Below, one piece after another: positions 1 through 7,640 of a DNA stretch of 64,000 nucleotides. The notes beneath the pieces were generated by a model, which did no database searches, had not been told where the DNA came from, and saw nothing but the letters and a program-made list of their open reading frames with translations. The stretch's first letter is position 1; each line of letters starts with the position of its first letter. Position numbers and translations under genes: made by a program. The DNA comes from Streptomyces sp. B1I3 (GTDB lineage: Bacteria; Actinomycetota; Actinomycetes; Streptomycetales; Streptomycetaceae): positions 6,780,501 through 6,844,500 of the forward strand of contig NZ_JAUSYD010000001.1 of the NCBI RefSeq assembly GCF_030816615.1, given 5' to 3'.

Positions 1-471
1 AACAAGCGGCTACCCGTCCCGGGCGGGCTCGCCAGGGCCGAACTGCTCGACGACGTACCGGACGTCGCTATGCCGGCCTGCCACCCCCTCGCGGACCGCA
101 CCGAGGTCGACCTCGCGGACTTCGCCGACGACGACTGGGTGTCCTGGCCGGCGGGTGAGTTCTGTCACGAGTGGCTGACGTCCACCCTCCGGTCCGAGGG
201 CATCGAGCCCCGCATCGCCCACCTCGCGGCCGAACACCACACACAACTCGCCCTGATCGCAGCCGGTTTCGGTGTCTGCGTGGCCCCACGCCTGGGGCGT
301 GGACCGGTGCCGGACGGCGTGCGGCTGGTGCCCGTACGGCAGTTGATGCGGCGGCACATCTACGCGGTCTGGCGCACGGACGCGGACCGCAGGCCGTCGA
401 TCCGGGCAGCTGTGGGAGCACTGCGCGAAGCGGGAAGGGCGCTGGACGGTCCCGTCCCGCAGAAGGGCTGA
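1..471 (+). CDS. LysR-type transcriptional regulator, C-terminal part (5' end outside window)
   Basis: The frame is open from base 1, so the start lies upstream and about 156 C-terminal residues are present. They match the effector-binding domain of LysR regulators. Seen are the hydrophobic stretch ending in GFGVCVAPRLG and the closing strand with VPVRQLMRRHIYAVWR, a usual way for the second subdomain to end. The helix-turn-helix is not in the window, so target and inducer cannot be judged. The stop is followed by a short spacer and a convergent Rieske gene. The family is fairly sure; the regulated pathway is unknown. Confidence 0.75.
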   Translation, partial: NKRLPVPGGLARAELLDDVPDVAMPACHPLADRTEVDLADFADDDWVSWPAGEFCHEWLTSTLRSEGIEPRIAHLAAEHHTQLALIAAGFGVCVAPRLGRGPVPDGVRLVPVRQLMRRHIYAVWRTDADRRPSIRAAVGALREAGRALDGPVPQKG

Positions 472-524
472 CGCCCTCGCCGCCGTACGGACCCCGAGCC
501 GGGGCCTCGGCGTGGCCCCGTCGG

Positions 525-959
525 TCAGGCGAGTGTGATGGAATCACCGGCCACCTGGATGGAGACCGCGGGCAGCGGTTGTGTCGCGGGGCCGCCGGTG
601 ACCTCGCCGGTCGTGGCGTCGAACGTACTGCCGTGACAGGGGCAGTTGATGGCGTTGTCGGCGACCCCCTTCACCGCGCAGCCCTGGTGGGTGCACTTCG
701 ACGAGAACGCCTTGAACTCCCCGGCCTTCGGTTGCGTCACCACGACACCCTGGTCACCGAAGACCACTCCGCCTCCCTCGGGGATGTCCGCCGTCCTCGT
801 GAGCACCGCGCCCCCGGCTGCCGGCTGGACGGCTTGCGCGCCGTCCGAGTCCTTCGAGCCGCCGCACGCGGTGAGAGCGGCGGCGACTCCCGCCGCACCG
901 ACGGCTGCGACGACGGTGCGGCGCCCGAAGCGGACCTGGCCCTCCTGCGATGCGCTCAT
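525..959 (-). CDS. Rieske [2Fe-2S] lipoprotein
   Basis: A 144-residue exported electron-transfer protein. The N-terminus has an RR motif (residues 13-14), a hydrophobic run and a lipobox LTAC ending at Cys32, so it is probably a membrane-anchored lipoprotein, perhaps exported by Tat. The Rieske boxes are CTHQGC (89-94) and CPCHGS (106-111). By family knowledge Cys89, His91, Cys106 and His109 bind the cluster and Cys94/Cys108 form the disulfide. It stands alone, without cytochrome b or oxygenase partners, so it is one of the small stand-alone Rieske proteins rather than part of a bc1 complex. The ATG was chosen for the GAAGGGA site upstream; the frame stays open further upstream through a 15-bp repeat. 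Confidence 0.9.
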   Translation of the reverse strand: MSASQEGQVRFGRRTVVAAVGAAGVAAALTACGGSKDSDGAQAVQPAAGGAVLTRTADIPEGGGVVFGDQGVVVTQPKAGEFKAFSSKCTHQGCAVKGVADNAINCPCHGSTFDATTGEVTGGPATQPLPAVSIQVAGDSITLA

Positions 960-974
960 GTCGGCTATCCCTTC

Positions 975-1019
975 GTCGGAGTACGAGACGTCGGAGTTCG
1001 AGACGTCGGAGGTGATTAC
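975..1019. repeat. Three tandem 15-bp repeats upstream of the Rieske gene
   Basis: Units at 975-989, 990-1004 and 1005-1019 all begin GTCGGAG; the first two differ at one base and the third is degenerate. They lie just upstream of the Rieske start, between it and the axeA terminator, where a direct-repeat operator could sit. Because the unit is five codons long, it could also be read in frame as an N-terminal extension of the Rieske protein. Confidence 0.6.
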
Positions 1020-1060
1020 GCGCGAGAGGTCCCGCGTGTTCAGTACCCCGCACGCCGAGA

Positions 1061-1088
1061 CCCGCCGGCCTCGTGCGAGGCCGGCGGG
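1061..1088 (-). terminator. Rho-independent-type terminator of xlnB-axeA
   Basis: A 13-bp perfect inverted repeat (1061-1073 with 1076-1088, arm CCCGCCGGCCTCG) sits 18 bp beyond the axeA stop. Such long GC hairpins without a strong U tract are usual as Streptomyces terminators. Confidence 0.75.
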
Positions 1089-1101
1089 CAGGGGGTGTGT
1101 C

Positions 1102-1381
1102 GGGGTCAGGAGGTCGAGCAGGAGACCGTGGGCCAGGTCCAGGTGCCGTTGGTCTGGATGGTGACGCCGAAGTTGTTGCCGCTGCCGTTGGGTTTGGCGG
1201 TCATGACCTGTGGGCTGGGGTAGGTGGCGGTGGTGTTCCAGGTCGAGAGGATCTTCTCGGGCGAGGGGACGTTCATGGTGACGGTCCAGTTGCTGGAGCC
1301 GGAGACCGCGACGTTGAGGTTGTAGCGGTCGCTCCACTTGTCGCCGGCGGACAGGGTGGCGGTGCAGCCACCGGTTCCGCC
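1102..1381 (-). repeat. 280-bp direct repeat, copy A (carbohydrate-binding module of axeA)
   Basis: This copy encodes the C-terminal CBM2-type domain and the start of the Gly linker of axeA. It pairs with 2194-2473 in xlnB at a constant offset of 1092 bp. By eye only four bases differ over 280 bp, including two at the penultimate codons. Both copies point the same way, so recombination between them would delete the axeA catalytic region. Confidence 0.85.
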
Positions 1382-2097
1382 GCCACCGCCACCGCCGGTG
1401 CCACCACCGTCGGGTGCCACGGCACGGCCGGTCTGCGGTGAGATCATGCCGGCGCACAGGCCCCGGGAGGCCAGCCCTTGGGCGATACGCGCGGGATCGC
1501 GGCGAGGGTGTTGGCCGGCCAGTCGTGCATGAGGATGATCTGGCCGTTGGTGAGCCGGGCGTTGGCCTGCACGATCGCGTCGGTGCTCGCACCGTTCCAG
1601 TCCTGCGAGTCCACGTCCCAGATGATCTGGGTGAGACCGTACTTGGCCGTGACCCCCTGCAGCGTCGCGTTGGTCTCGCCGTACGGAGGACGGAACAGCT
1701 TGGGTGTGCCGCCACCGGCGTTGGCGATGGCCTGCTGGGTCCGGGAGACCTCCGAGTCCATCTGCGACTGGCTCTGCTGGATCAGGTGGGGGTGGGTGTA
1801 GCTGTGGTTGCCGACCCACATGCCCGCGTCGACCTGGGCCCGGACCTGCGACGGATTGGAGGCGGCGTACTGGCCCTCGTTGAACATCGTGGCCCGCAGC
1901 CCGTTCTGCTTGAGCGCGTTGAGCAGGGCCTGCGTGCTGCTGGACGGGCCGTCGTCGAAGGTGAGGCCGACGTACCCGTTGCAGGCGGCGGCCTCGGCAG
2001 GGGTGTCGTTCACGGCGACGGTGCCGGTCACGGCCAGTGCGGCGGCAGCGAGTCCGGTGAGCAGGGAGCGTACCGGCAGATATGGCGTGGTTCGCAT
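1106..2097 (-). pseudogene. axeA: Acetylxylan esterase (CE4 + CBM2), frameshifted
   Basis: Secreted enzyme that removes acetyl groups from xylan, partner of the xylanase just upstream. Signal peptide about residues 1-37, then a CE4/NodB deacetylase domain: TFDDG (46-50), His98 and His102 of HSYTH (metal site), RPPYG (136-140) and ILMHD. After IPR (residue 203) the frame is lost. A one-base-shifted frame continues with the expected [17 protein letters not shown], the Gly linker and CBM2 ending CSTS. The break lies in the CGCGCG run at about 1488-1494 and equals two extra or one missing base. As read, translation stops at 1444 and yields an enzyme without its xylan-binding domain. Good GAGGAGG site before ATG 2097. 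S. lividans has the same xlnB-axeA order. Confidence 0.88.
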
Positions 2098-2142
2098 GCG
2101 GTGGGTCCTCCTCGTGCTGGGGGGCGACGGCGGGTGGGGGGT

Positions 2143-2176
2143 GTGGGGCGGCGACTGCGGGCGGTCGCCGCCCCAC
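2143..2176 (-). terminator. Intercistronic hairpin between xlnB and axeA
   Basis: A 13-bp perfect inverted repeat (2143-2155 with 2164-2176, arm GTGGGGCGGCGAC) with an 8-base loop occupies the xlnB-axeA gap. It could end or attenuate the xlnB message, or protect its 3' end, so that axeA is made at a lower level. Confidence 0.6.
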
Positions 2177-2193
2177 GGGTGTGTGTCCGTGTG

Positions 2194-2473
2194 GGGGTCA
2201 GGAGGCTGAGCAGGAGACCGTGGGCCAGGTCCAGGTGCCGTTGGTCTGGATGGTGACGCCGAAGTTGTTGCCGCTGCCGTTGGGTTTGGCGGTCATGACC
2301 TGTGAGCTGGGGTAGGTGGCGGTGGTGTTCCAGGTCGAGAGGATCTTCTCGGGCGAGGGGACGTTCATGGTGACGGTCCAGTTGCTGGCGCCGGAGACCG
2401 CGACGTTGAGGTTGTAGCGGTCGCTCCACTTGTCGCCGGCGGACAGGGTGGCGGTGCAGCCACCGGTTCCGCC
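2194..2473 (-). repeat. 280-bp direct repeat, copy B (carbohydrate-binding module of xlnB)
   Basis: Partner of 1102-1381. The DNA is almost identical although the catalytic domains attached to the two copies are unrelated, which points to recent duplication or continuing gene conversion between the two modules. Confidence 0.85.
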
Positions 2474-3253
2474 ACCACCACCGCCACCGCCGGTGCCACC
2501 GTCGCCGCCACCGCCGGAGGAACTGCCCAGCGTGATGTTGGAGCTACCGCTGCTCTGGTAGCCCTCCGTGGCCATGATCATGTAGTTGAACGTGCCCAGG
2601 TTCATGCCGTGTTGTGCCCACGCGTCGAAGTGGTTGCCGGTGGTGATGGTGCCGCCGGTCCTCTTGGACTGCCGGACGCTCCAGAACTGCTTGAACGTCT
2701 TCGTTCCCTCGATGGAGGGGGCGTTGGTGCGCGTCGTCTCGTAGATGTCGTACGTACCGCCGTCGCTGCTGACGGTGCCCTTGAACGTGCCCGTGGGCCG
2801 GTAGGTGCCCCAGTTGTCGACGATGTAGTACTCCACGAGCGGGTTCGTCGACCACCCGTAGAGCGTCAGGTACGCGTTGCCCGACGGGTTGAAGCTGCCC
2901 GAGTAGGTCACGCTCCGGCGCCCGCCGGTGCTCCAGCCCTTGCCGGCGACGAAGTTCCCGGTGTTGCTCCACGAGGTGCCGTAGGTGCCACCGGATCCCA
3001 GGTTCATCGAGACCGATCCCGGACTGTCGGTCCAGAACGAGTAGTAGTACCCGTTGTTGGTGCCGGTCTGGTTGGAGTTGACGACCGTGTCGGCGCTCGC
3101 GGCGCCGGGCAGGCCGATCACTGCCAGGGTGGCCATCGCCATGGCGAAGGCGCTTCGGACCAGCAGCCTGAGGCGGCCGACCGTTCTGAGGCGGCCGGCC
3201 GTTCTGAAGCGGTCGGGCGTGCGACTGGCCGGATGTGCGGGTGCATCGTTCAT
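2198..3253 (-). CDS. xlnB: Endo-1,4-beta-xylanase, GH11 with CBM2
   Basis: Secreted xylanase of 351 residues that cuts the xylan backbone outside the cell. The long N-terminus holds several Arg and a hydrophobic signal segment, with likely cleavage near ASA/DT (residue 54). The GH11 jelly roll covers about 57-243; Glu141 ([12 protein letters not shown]) and Glu230 (MIMATEGYQ) match the family's nucleophile and acid/base. A Gly-rich linker leads to a CBM2-type domain closed by Cys266 and Cys348. The start at ATG 3253 has AAGGAGGAAG seven bases upstream. The gene is followed by axeA in the same direction. A CGAAA-type palindrome lies in the long upstream region. Confidence 0.95.
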   Translation of the reverse strand: MNDAPAHPASRTPDRFRTAGRLRTVGRLRLLVRSAFAMAMATLAVIGLPGAASADTVVNSNQTGTNNGYYYSFWTDSPGSVSMNLGSGGTYGTSWSNTGNFVAGKGWSTGGRRSVTYSGSFNPSGNAYLTLYGWSTNPLVEYYIVDNWGTYRPTGTFKGTVSSDGGTYDIYETTRTNAPSIEGTKTFKQFWSVRQSKRTGGTITTGNHFDAWAQHGMNLGTFNYMIMATEGYQSSGSSNITLGSSSGGGGDGGTGGGGGGGGTGGCTATLSAGDKWSDRYNLNVAVSGASNWTVTMNVPSPEKILSTWNTTATYPSSQVMTAKPNGSGNNFGVTIQTNGTWTWPTVSCSAS

Positions 3254-3916
3254 GTGCGTGCTTCCTCCTTGTCCTCGCGACGGTGCGGCCGGGCGGTGTG
3301 ACGCGGCTTGGTGAGGCTTCTTCCGGAAGGGCGATGGCGGCGCCTGCGCGTCGGTGTCGCGCACCCGGCCGAACCGGGCCGTTCGCCGTGCGCGCGGCGA
3401 ACGGCCGGAATGCCGGGTCATGGTGGGCCCGGATCGACAGTGGCTGATGTCTGTCGACGGCGAACAGTGTTGAACCGGCCTCATCGACTGTCAATAGTTT
3501 CGGCGTCAGTTACGAAAGAGTCGATGGTGGAGTAATTCGAGCTGTGCAGTGTATGTGCTGGTCAGTTGCACTGTGGGGGTGGCGGTGGTGGATGCATTCG
3601 CGAGTCCGTCGAGTAATCCGATCCATCGACATAGTTGAGATCTCGAAACTTTCGAGATTTCTTGGGTCGTTGCGAAAAGTGGTTGCCGGTCGGCGGGACC
3701 GTGAGGGCCGACCTGTCGCGCACGGAGGGTGATGGGAGTGCCGTGCACTGTCCGCTCCGGCCGTACCGCCCGCGCCGAGACCCGAACCGGGGTGCGCCCC
3801 ACTCCTGGCCGCTCCATGGCGACGGTCGTGCCCTTGCCGGTCGGGCGGGGAGGTGGTCTCGTGATCGGGTGCGGTCGCCCCGGCCCCCTCGACGGAGCGG
3901 TGGTCTTCCCCTCATC
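3254..3916. other. 663-bp non-coding region upstream of xlnB and of a small secreted protein
   Basis: No convincing gene on either strand. The 3480-3680 part is clearly richer in A+T than its surroundings. It holds TTTCG (3498-3502) and CGAAA (3513-3517) half sites and a perfect palindrome at 3640-3658. The region must hold the promoters for xlnB (leftward) and for the gene at 3917 (rightward). Confidence 0.6.
3640..3658. promoter_or_regulatory. CGAAA-C-TTTCG palindrome, candidate xylanase operator
   Basis: ATCTCGAAA-C-TTTCGAGAT is a perfect 9-bp inverted repeat around one base. Palindromes of the CGAAANTTTCG kind are described upstream of Streptomyces xylanase genes. It lies 387 bp upstream of the xlnB start, far for a classical operator, so it may also serve the rightward gene at 3917. 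Confidence 0.6.
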
Positions 3917-4243
3917 ATGAGTGTCATGTCCACTACATGGCGAACAGGTGTCGCCCTGGCCCTCACCGCTGCCTTCACCCTGATCCCCGCGGGGACCTCG
4001 CAGGCGGACCCGACCGTTCCTGAGCACGCGGTCATCGTCTGCGACAGTGCGAGTTTCTACGCGAACTACGACAGCTCCTCCGGTCCGGCCGGCCTCAAGC
4101 GGATCCTGTCGCGCGGCGACAAGGTCGGACACACCCGCGGCGCTCATCCGGTCTACAACGGCTGGGCTGCCACCTTCGACTTCGGCCCGAACGACTGGGG
4201 CTTCGTCAGGCAGGAATGCCTGGGCGGCTACGGATCCTGGTGA
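3917..4243 (+). CDS. Small secreted protein, SH3-like
   Basis: A 108-residue protein with a clear signal peptide (hydrophobic TGVALALTAAFTLIPAG, cleavage near SQA/DP). The mature part has two Cys and a Gly/Trp-rich C-terminal half (YNGWAATFDFGPNDWGFVRQEC) that reads like a short bacterial SH3-type beta barrel. Its layout parallels the next gene at 4276: early Cys, Gly-rich middle, W-G/V-x-x-x-C near the end. The two are probably tandem paralogues. There are two possible starts, ATG 3917 and ATG 3926. Function is unknown; the extracellular location is inferred from the signal peptide. Confidence 0.75.
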   Translation: MSVMSTTWRTGVALALTAAFTLIPAGTSQADPTVPEHAVIVCDSASFYANYDSSSGPAGLKRILSRGDKVGHTRGAHPVYNGWAATFDFGPNDWGFVRQECLGGYGSW

Positions 4244-4275
4244 TCCGCATGCGGTCACGACGGAAGGGACGAGAC

Positions 4276-4557
4276 ATGACCCCGACGAGCAAGCTCGCAG
4301 CCCTGGCTCTGGCCACCGCTGCCGTCCTGATGACGGCGAACCCCGCGGGCGCGGCCGACGGCACCGTGGGACAGCGCGAAACCGTCTGCGCCCAGGACCT
4401 GGCCGTACGGGTCACCGCTCCCCACGGAGCGTGGATGGGCACCTTGTACCGCGGGCAGACCTTCCTCGTCGAAGAGGGCGGCGGGGACTGGGTCTACGGC
4501 TTCGCCTACGGAGACATCAACCGCAGGGGGTGGGTGCAGAACGGCTGGTTCTGCTGA
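4276..4557 (+). CDS. Small secreted protein, SH3-like (paralogue of upstream gene)
   Basis: A 93-residue secreted protein: signal peptide to about residue 26 (NPAGA/AD), then a compact domain starting ETVCAQDLAVRV and ending GWVQNGWFC. The two Cys frame the domain and may pair. The spacing of Leu-Tyr-Arg-Gly, Asp-Trp-Val and Gly-Trp-Val fits an SH3-like fold. A GAAGGGACGAG site precedes the ATG. It lies 32 bp after its paralogue and is likely co-transcribed with it. It could bind cell wall or be secreted into the medium; nothing in the sequence decides between these. Confidence 0.8.
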   Translation: MTPTSKLAALALATAAVLMTANPAGAADGTVGQRETVCAQDLAVRVTAPHGAWMGTLYRGQTFLVEEGGGDWVYGFAYGDINRRGWVQNGWFC

Positions 4558-4566
4558 CGACGGCTC

Positions 4567-5403
4567 TCAGGTGGTGCCACGCCCTGGGAACCTGACAGCC
4601 CGCGACGACGCGGGGTCGGCGCACGGGCATCCGTCGGGACGTGCGGCTGATGCCGCATGCCCGACCGGATGCCGGCTCCCGTCCGGTGGGAGGTGGACCT
4701 TCACCGGCGGTCGGACCGGGGCGTCGCCGGTCGGCGAAGGGGCCGCGCACGGACGCAGGACCATGAGCGAGCCTTCCGGGGCCGCCACCATGGCGAAGGG
4801 GAACCGGTCGAGTTCGAGACAGAGGGCGACGTCATCAGGATGGACTCCTCGACGCACGCCCTGCGCCAGCTCGGCGGCGGCGCGCGACTCGGCGGCGCGG
4901 CGGAGGAACCCGGCAGCATCCGTCCCGGGCCCGGCGGCTCTGCGGGCGATGTACTGAGCGCACGCCAGATCCTCATCGGCGTGCCCGTCTTCGCCGGTGA
5001 CCACGAACGTCACGTCGTCATGCTTGCGTGTCCGCAAGAGCCGAGCCGTCGCCTCCGCCACCACGAAGCCGGCGCACAGCACCAGCGACGCCTCCTTGAC
5101 CGCGAGCGCGCCGACCGTCCCCGCCGTGGTCTTCTGCACGACGGTCCGTCCGCCAAGGTCCATGGCCCGCAGCAGCCCCGGCGAGTTGACGGCGTCGAAC
5201 CCGGGGGCGGGCGGACCGTCCTTGATCGTCATCCAATCCGGGTGGCGCGCCTTGAGTGTCAGGGCTTCGTCCAGCGACTCGGAAAGAACGATCCTTTCCG
5301 CGCCCCGGCCAAAGGCCCAGGCGGCCACCGTGAAGGCACGCATGACGTCGACCACGACCGCATCTCCACGGAGCCATGCCGTACAGCCTGGCGAAATGCT
5401 CAC
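4567..5403 (-). CDS. ComB-like 2-phosphosulfolactate phosphatase family protein
   Basis: About 278 residues. VVVDVMRAF near residue 16, [15 protein letters not shown] and the [11 protein letters not shown] stretch match ComB, the Mg-dependent 2-phosphosulfolactate phosphatase of coenzyme M synthesis in archaea. In actinomycetes, which lack coenzyme M, the substrate of such homologues is unknown. The C-terminal 40 residues are low-complexity and uncertain. The start is not certain: GTG 5403 and GTG 5412 are both possible and both overlap, on the other strand, the ATG of a HipA-like fragment. The gene converges with the secreted-protein pair. Confidence 0.75.
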   Translation of the reverse strand: MSISPGCTAWLRGDAVVVDVMRAFTVAAWAFGRGAERIVLSESLDEALTLKARHPDWMTIKDGPPAPGFDAVNSPGLLRAMDLGGRTVVQKTTAGTVGALAVKEASLVLCAGFVVAEATARLLRTRKHDDVTFVVTGEDGHADEDLACAQYIARRAAGPGTDAAGFLRRAAESRAAAELAQGVRRGVHPDDVALCLELDRFPFAMVAAPEGSLMVLRPCAAPSPTGDAPVRPPVKVHLPPDGSRHPVGHAASAARPDGCPCADPASSRAVRFPGRGTT

Positions 5404-5521
5404 AGAAGTCACCGCGACCCGGTATGTCACCCCCCTGCGGGAATGTGGATCGCTGCCCGGGATCGTCGAGGCCGACGACCTCGGCACGTACGTCGTGAAG
5501 TTGTCCACCTGGCGGCGCTGA
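5396..5521 (+). pseudogene. 5' fragment of a HipA-like kinase gene
   Basis: Forty-one codons that match the first ~38 of the intact gene at 7641. Residues TRYVTPLRE, then [15 protein letters not shown] and the following Lys are shared. A stretch of about 45 bases is identical, while the first codons differ more. After YVVKL the reading changes to STWRR and stops, so the kinase body is gone. It is a broken paralogue or the edge of an old insertion into the locus. The start overlaps that of the divergent ComB-like gene. Confidence 0.8.
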
Positions 5522-5581
5522 TCTGCGGATTCGTTTCGGGGAGTGTCACTGGAGCCGGAACTCGGCTATGGAGCCGCAGTC

Positions 5582-6421
5582 TCAGCGAAACGCGGCGACG
5601 TTGCGGGCGGCCCAGTCGGCGAAGGGGCGTGGGGCGCGGCCGAGGACCCGCTGGACGTCCGGGCTGACACGCAGTTCGGCCGGGCTCGGGGAGCCGAGGA
5701 TGTCCAGGGTGTCGTCGGCGAGCTCCGCCGGCATGCTCTGGGTCATGGCGGCCTTGGCCTCGTCGCGGGTGAGCTCGTGGAACCTCACCGGCGAGCCCAG
5801 GGCTGCGGCGATGGCCTCGGCCTGCCGGCGCGGAGAGACCACCTGAGGGCCGGTCAGCTCGTAGACGCCGCCGGTGTGCCGGTCGTCCAGCAGGCAGGCT
5901 GCCGCGACCGCGGCGATGTCCGCCGGGTCGATGATCGGTACCCCGACGTCGCCGAAGGGCGCGGCGACGACCTGTTGCGTCCGGACGGACTCGGCCCACC
6001 ACAGGGCATTGGAGGCGAAGCCGCCCGGCCGCAGGATGGCCCACTCCAGGCCGGACTCCCGCAGCATGTCCTCCAGCGCGCGCATCGCGATCCGCGTTCG
6101 GCCGGAGGGCCTGGTCACCACGCCCTGTGTGGAGAGCAGGACGACCCGGCGGACCCCGCCGGCCGCAGCTTCGCCGATGATGTCGGCAGGGTTGGCTCCT
6201 GTGGCGTGCAGGTCGCCGGACAGCAACAGGAACAGCGCCTTCGCCCCGGCCAGCGCGGGCTTGAGGCTGGTCGGCTCGGCCAGGTCGGCGACCACGTGGC
6301 GCACACCGTTGGGCACCGCCGCCGTGTGCCGTGACACCGCCGTCACCTGCTGGCCCGCCTCGGCCAGTACCTGCGTCAACGGCCGGCCGATATTCCCGGT
6401 GGCCCCGGTCACAACAATCAT
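5582..6421 (-). CDS. NmrA-type NAD(P)-binding protein
   Basis: A 279-residue atypical short-chain dehydrogenase. The N-terminal VTGATGNIGRPL is the NAD(P)-binding glycine motif of NmrA/SDR-a proteins. LSTQGVV, the LRPGGFASN stretch and DPADIAAVA are typical of the 'NAD(P)H azoreductase/NmrA' branch often found beside HxlR regulators. The usual YxxxK catalytic pair is not evident, so it may sense the nucleotide rather than catalyse. It is divergent from an HxlR regulator with a 92-bp shared control region containing an inverted repeat, and is probably repressed by it. Confidence 0.9.
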   Translation of the reverse strand: MIVVTGATGNIGRPLTQVLAEAGQQVTAVSRHTAAVPNGVRHVVADLAEPTSLKPALAGAKALFLLLSGDLHATGANPADIIGEAAAGGVRRVVLLSTQGVVTRPSGRTRIAMRALEDMLRESGLEWAILRPGGFASNALWWAESVRTQQVVAAPFGDVGVPIIDPADIAAVAAACLLDDRHTGGVYELTGPQVVSPRRQAEAIAAALGSPVRFHELTRDEAKAAMTQSMPAELADDTLDILGSPSPAELRVSPDVQRVLGRAPRPFADWAARNVAAFR

Positions 6422-6476
6422 GTTCAGCTCCTCGTCACATGCGCTCTGTGGCCTGGACGTTAGGAGCAGGGACTAA

Positions 6477-6500
6477 CTCTTGGTAAGGACGTACCCAGAG
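6477..6500. promoter_or_regulatory. Candidate HxlR operator
   Basis: CTCTTGGTA (6477-6485) and TACCCAGAG (6492-6500) form an inverted repeat with 8 of 9 bases paired and a 6-base spacer. It lies between the divergent NmrA-type and HxlR genes, 14 bp before the HxlR start, where a shared autoregulatory site is expected. Confidence 0.55.
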
Positions 6501-6513
6501 GTAAGCTCATGAC

Positions 6514-6885
6514 GTGACGGGAAGCGTGCAGGACAGCCAGGGCGAGGCGGGGGTGCGGTATGACGTGTTTCACACCGACTGCCCCGCGCGCGACGTGGTC
6601 GACCATGTGACGAGCAGGTGGGGCGTCTGGGTGCTGATCTCCTTGCGGAGCAACAGCCTCCGGTTCTACGAGCTGCGCGAGAGCATCCAGGGCATCAGCG
6701 AGAAGATGCTTGCTCAGACGCTGCGGGCGCTGGTCCAGGACGGCCTGGTCTGGCGGGAGGTCGAGCCGACGACGCCGCCGCAGGTCACCTACGGGCTGAC
6801 CGAGTTCGGCCGGGACGTCGGCGAGCCGTTGACGGAGATCTTCGACCGGATCACACGGCGACTGTCGCCGCAGAGCACGGGCTAG
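6514..6885 (+). CDS. HxlR-family transcriptional regulator
   Basis: A 123-residue MarR/HxlR winged-helix protein. CPARDVVDHVTSRWGVWVLI carries the family's N-terminal Cys followed by the W-x-x-x-I core. The LRFYELRESIQGISEKMLAQTL stretch is the recognition-helix motif, and LTEFGRDV closes the wing. HxlR proteins with this Cys often respond to electrophiles or redox stress. It starts with GTG and is divergent from the NmrA-type gene it most likely controls. Confidence 0.92.
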   Translation: MTGSVQDSQGEAGVRYDVFHTDCPARDVVDHVTSRWGVWVLISLRSNSLRFYELRESIQGISEKMLAQTLRALVQDGLVWREVEPTTPPQVTYGLTEFGRDVGEPLTEIFDRITRRLSPQSTG

Positions 6886-7023
6886 CGTGGTGCCGGCTGG
6901 TGCACATGCGCGACGCGATGGCGACCGACGTTTCCGGCCCTGTGCTCCCGAAGCTGCCATGAGGTGACAAGTCGCTTTCCGGGGTCGACCGATTGAGGCG
7001 GGATCGCCTCTCGGGACGGATGA

Positions 7024-7281
<258 letters not shown>

Positions 7282-7320
7282 GGTCCGGCTGCCCGGCCGC
7301 GTGTTCGCCGTCCGGGCAAC

Positions 7321-7356
7321 GATGCCGGAGCGCTTACGGATGCCGGAGCGCTTACG
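7321..7356 (+). repeat. Perfect 18-bp tandem duplication
   Basis: GATGCCGGAGCGCTTACG occurs twice without a gap (7321-7338, 7339-7356), at the junction between the beta-galactosidase and integrase remnants. It may be a recombination scar. Confidence 0.7.
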
Positions 7357-7548
7357 TACGCCTCGATCATGCTGGAAGCCGGAGAGCCGGTTGTGACCTC
7401 GGCGCGTGGCTCGGGCGCTCCTCGCCCGTGATCACCCTCGGTTACTATGCTCACTTCGTGCCGGAGGCCGGCAGCAAGGGGCGGGGCACCGTCGACGGAC
7501 TGCTCGGGGAGCGGGGAGAGCGGCACGCCAGTCGAAACTCCCCACATT
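7351..7548 (+). pseudogene. C-terminal remnant of a tyrosine recombinase (integrase)
   Basis: TYASIMLEAGEPVV in one frame is followed, after a one-base shift near 7397, by AWLGRSSPVITLGYYAHFVP, then EAGSKGRGTVDGLLGERGE. This is the end of an actinomycete plasmid or phage integrase. The catalytic Tyr of LGYYAHF is kept, but the usual His of the LGHSSP box is Arg here and the rest of the enzyme is missing. It runs in frame into the HipA-like gene, but that is accidental. Confidence 0.8.
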
Positions 7549-7640
7549 CTCCCCGGCATCGTCGACGCCGATTCTCGCCCCTGCGCCCCGGAGGAGCCGT
7601 CCGTGGATTGCAAGGCTGTAAAGATGGGTGGCCTGGAAAA

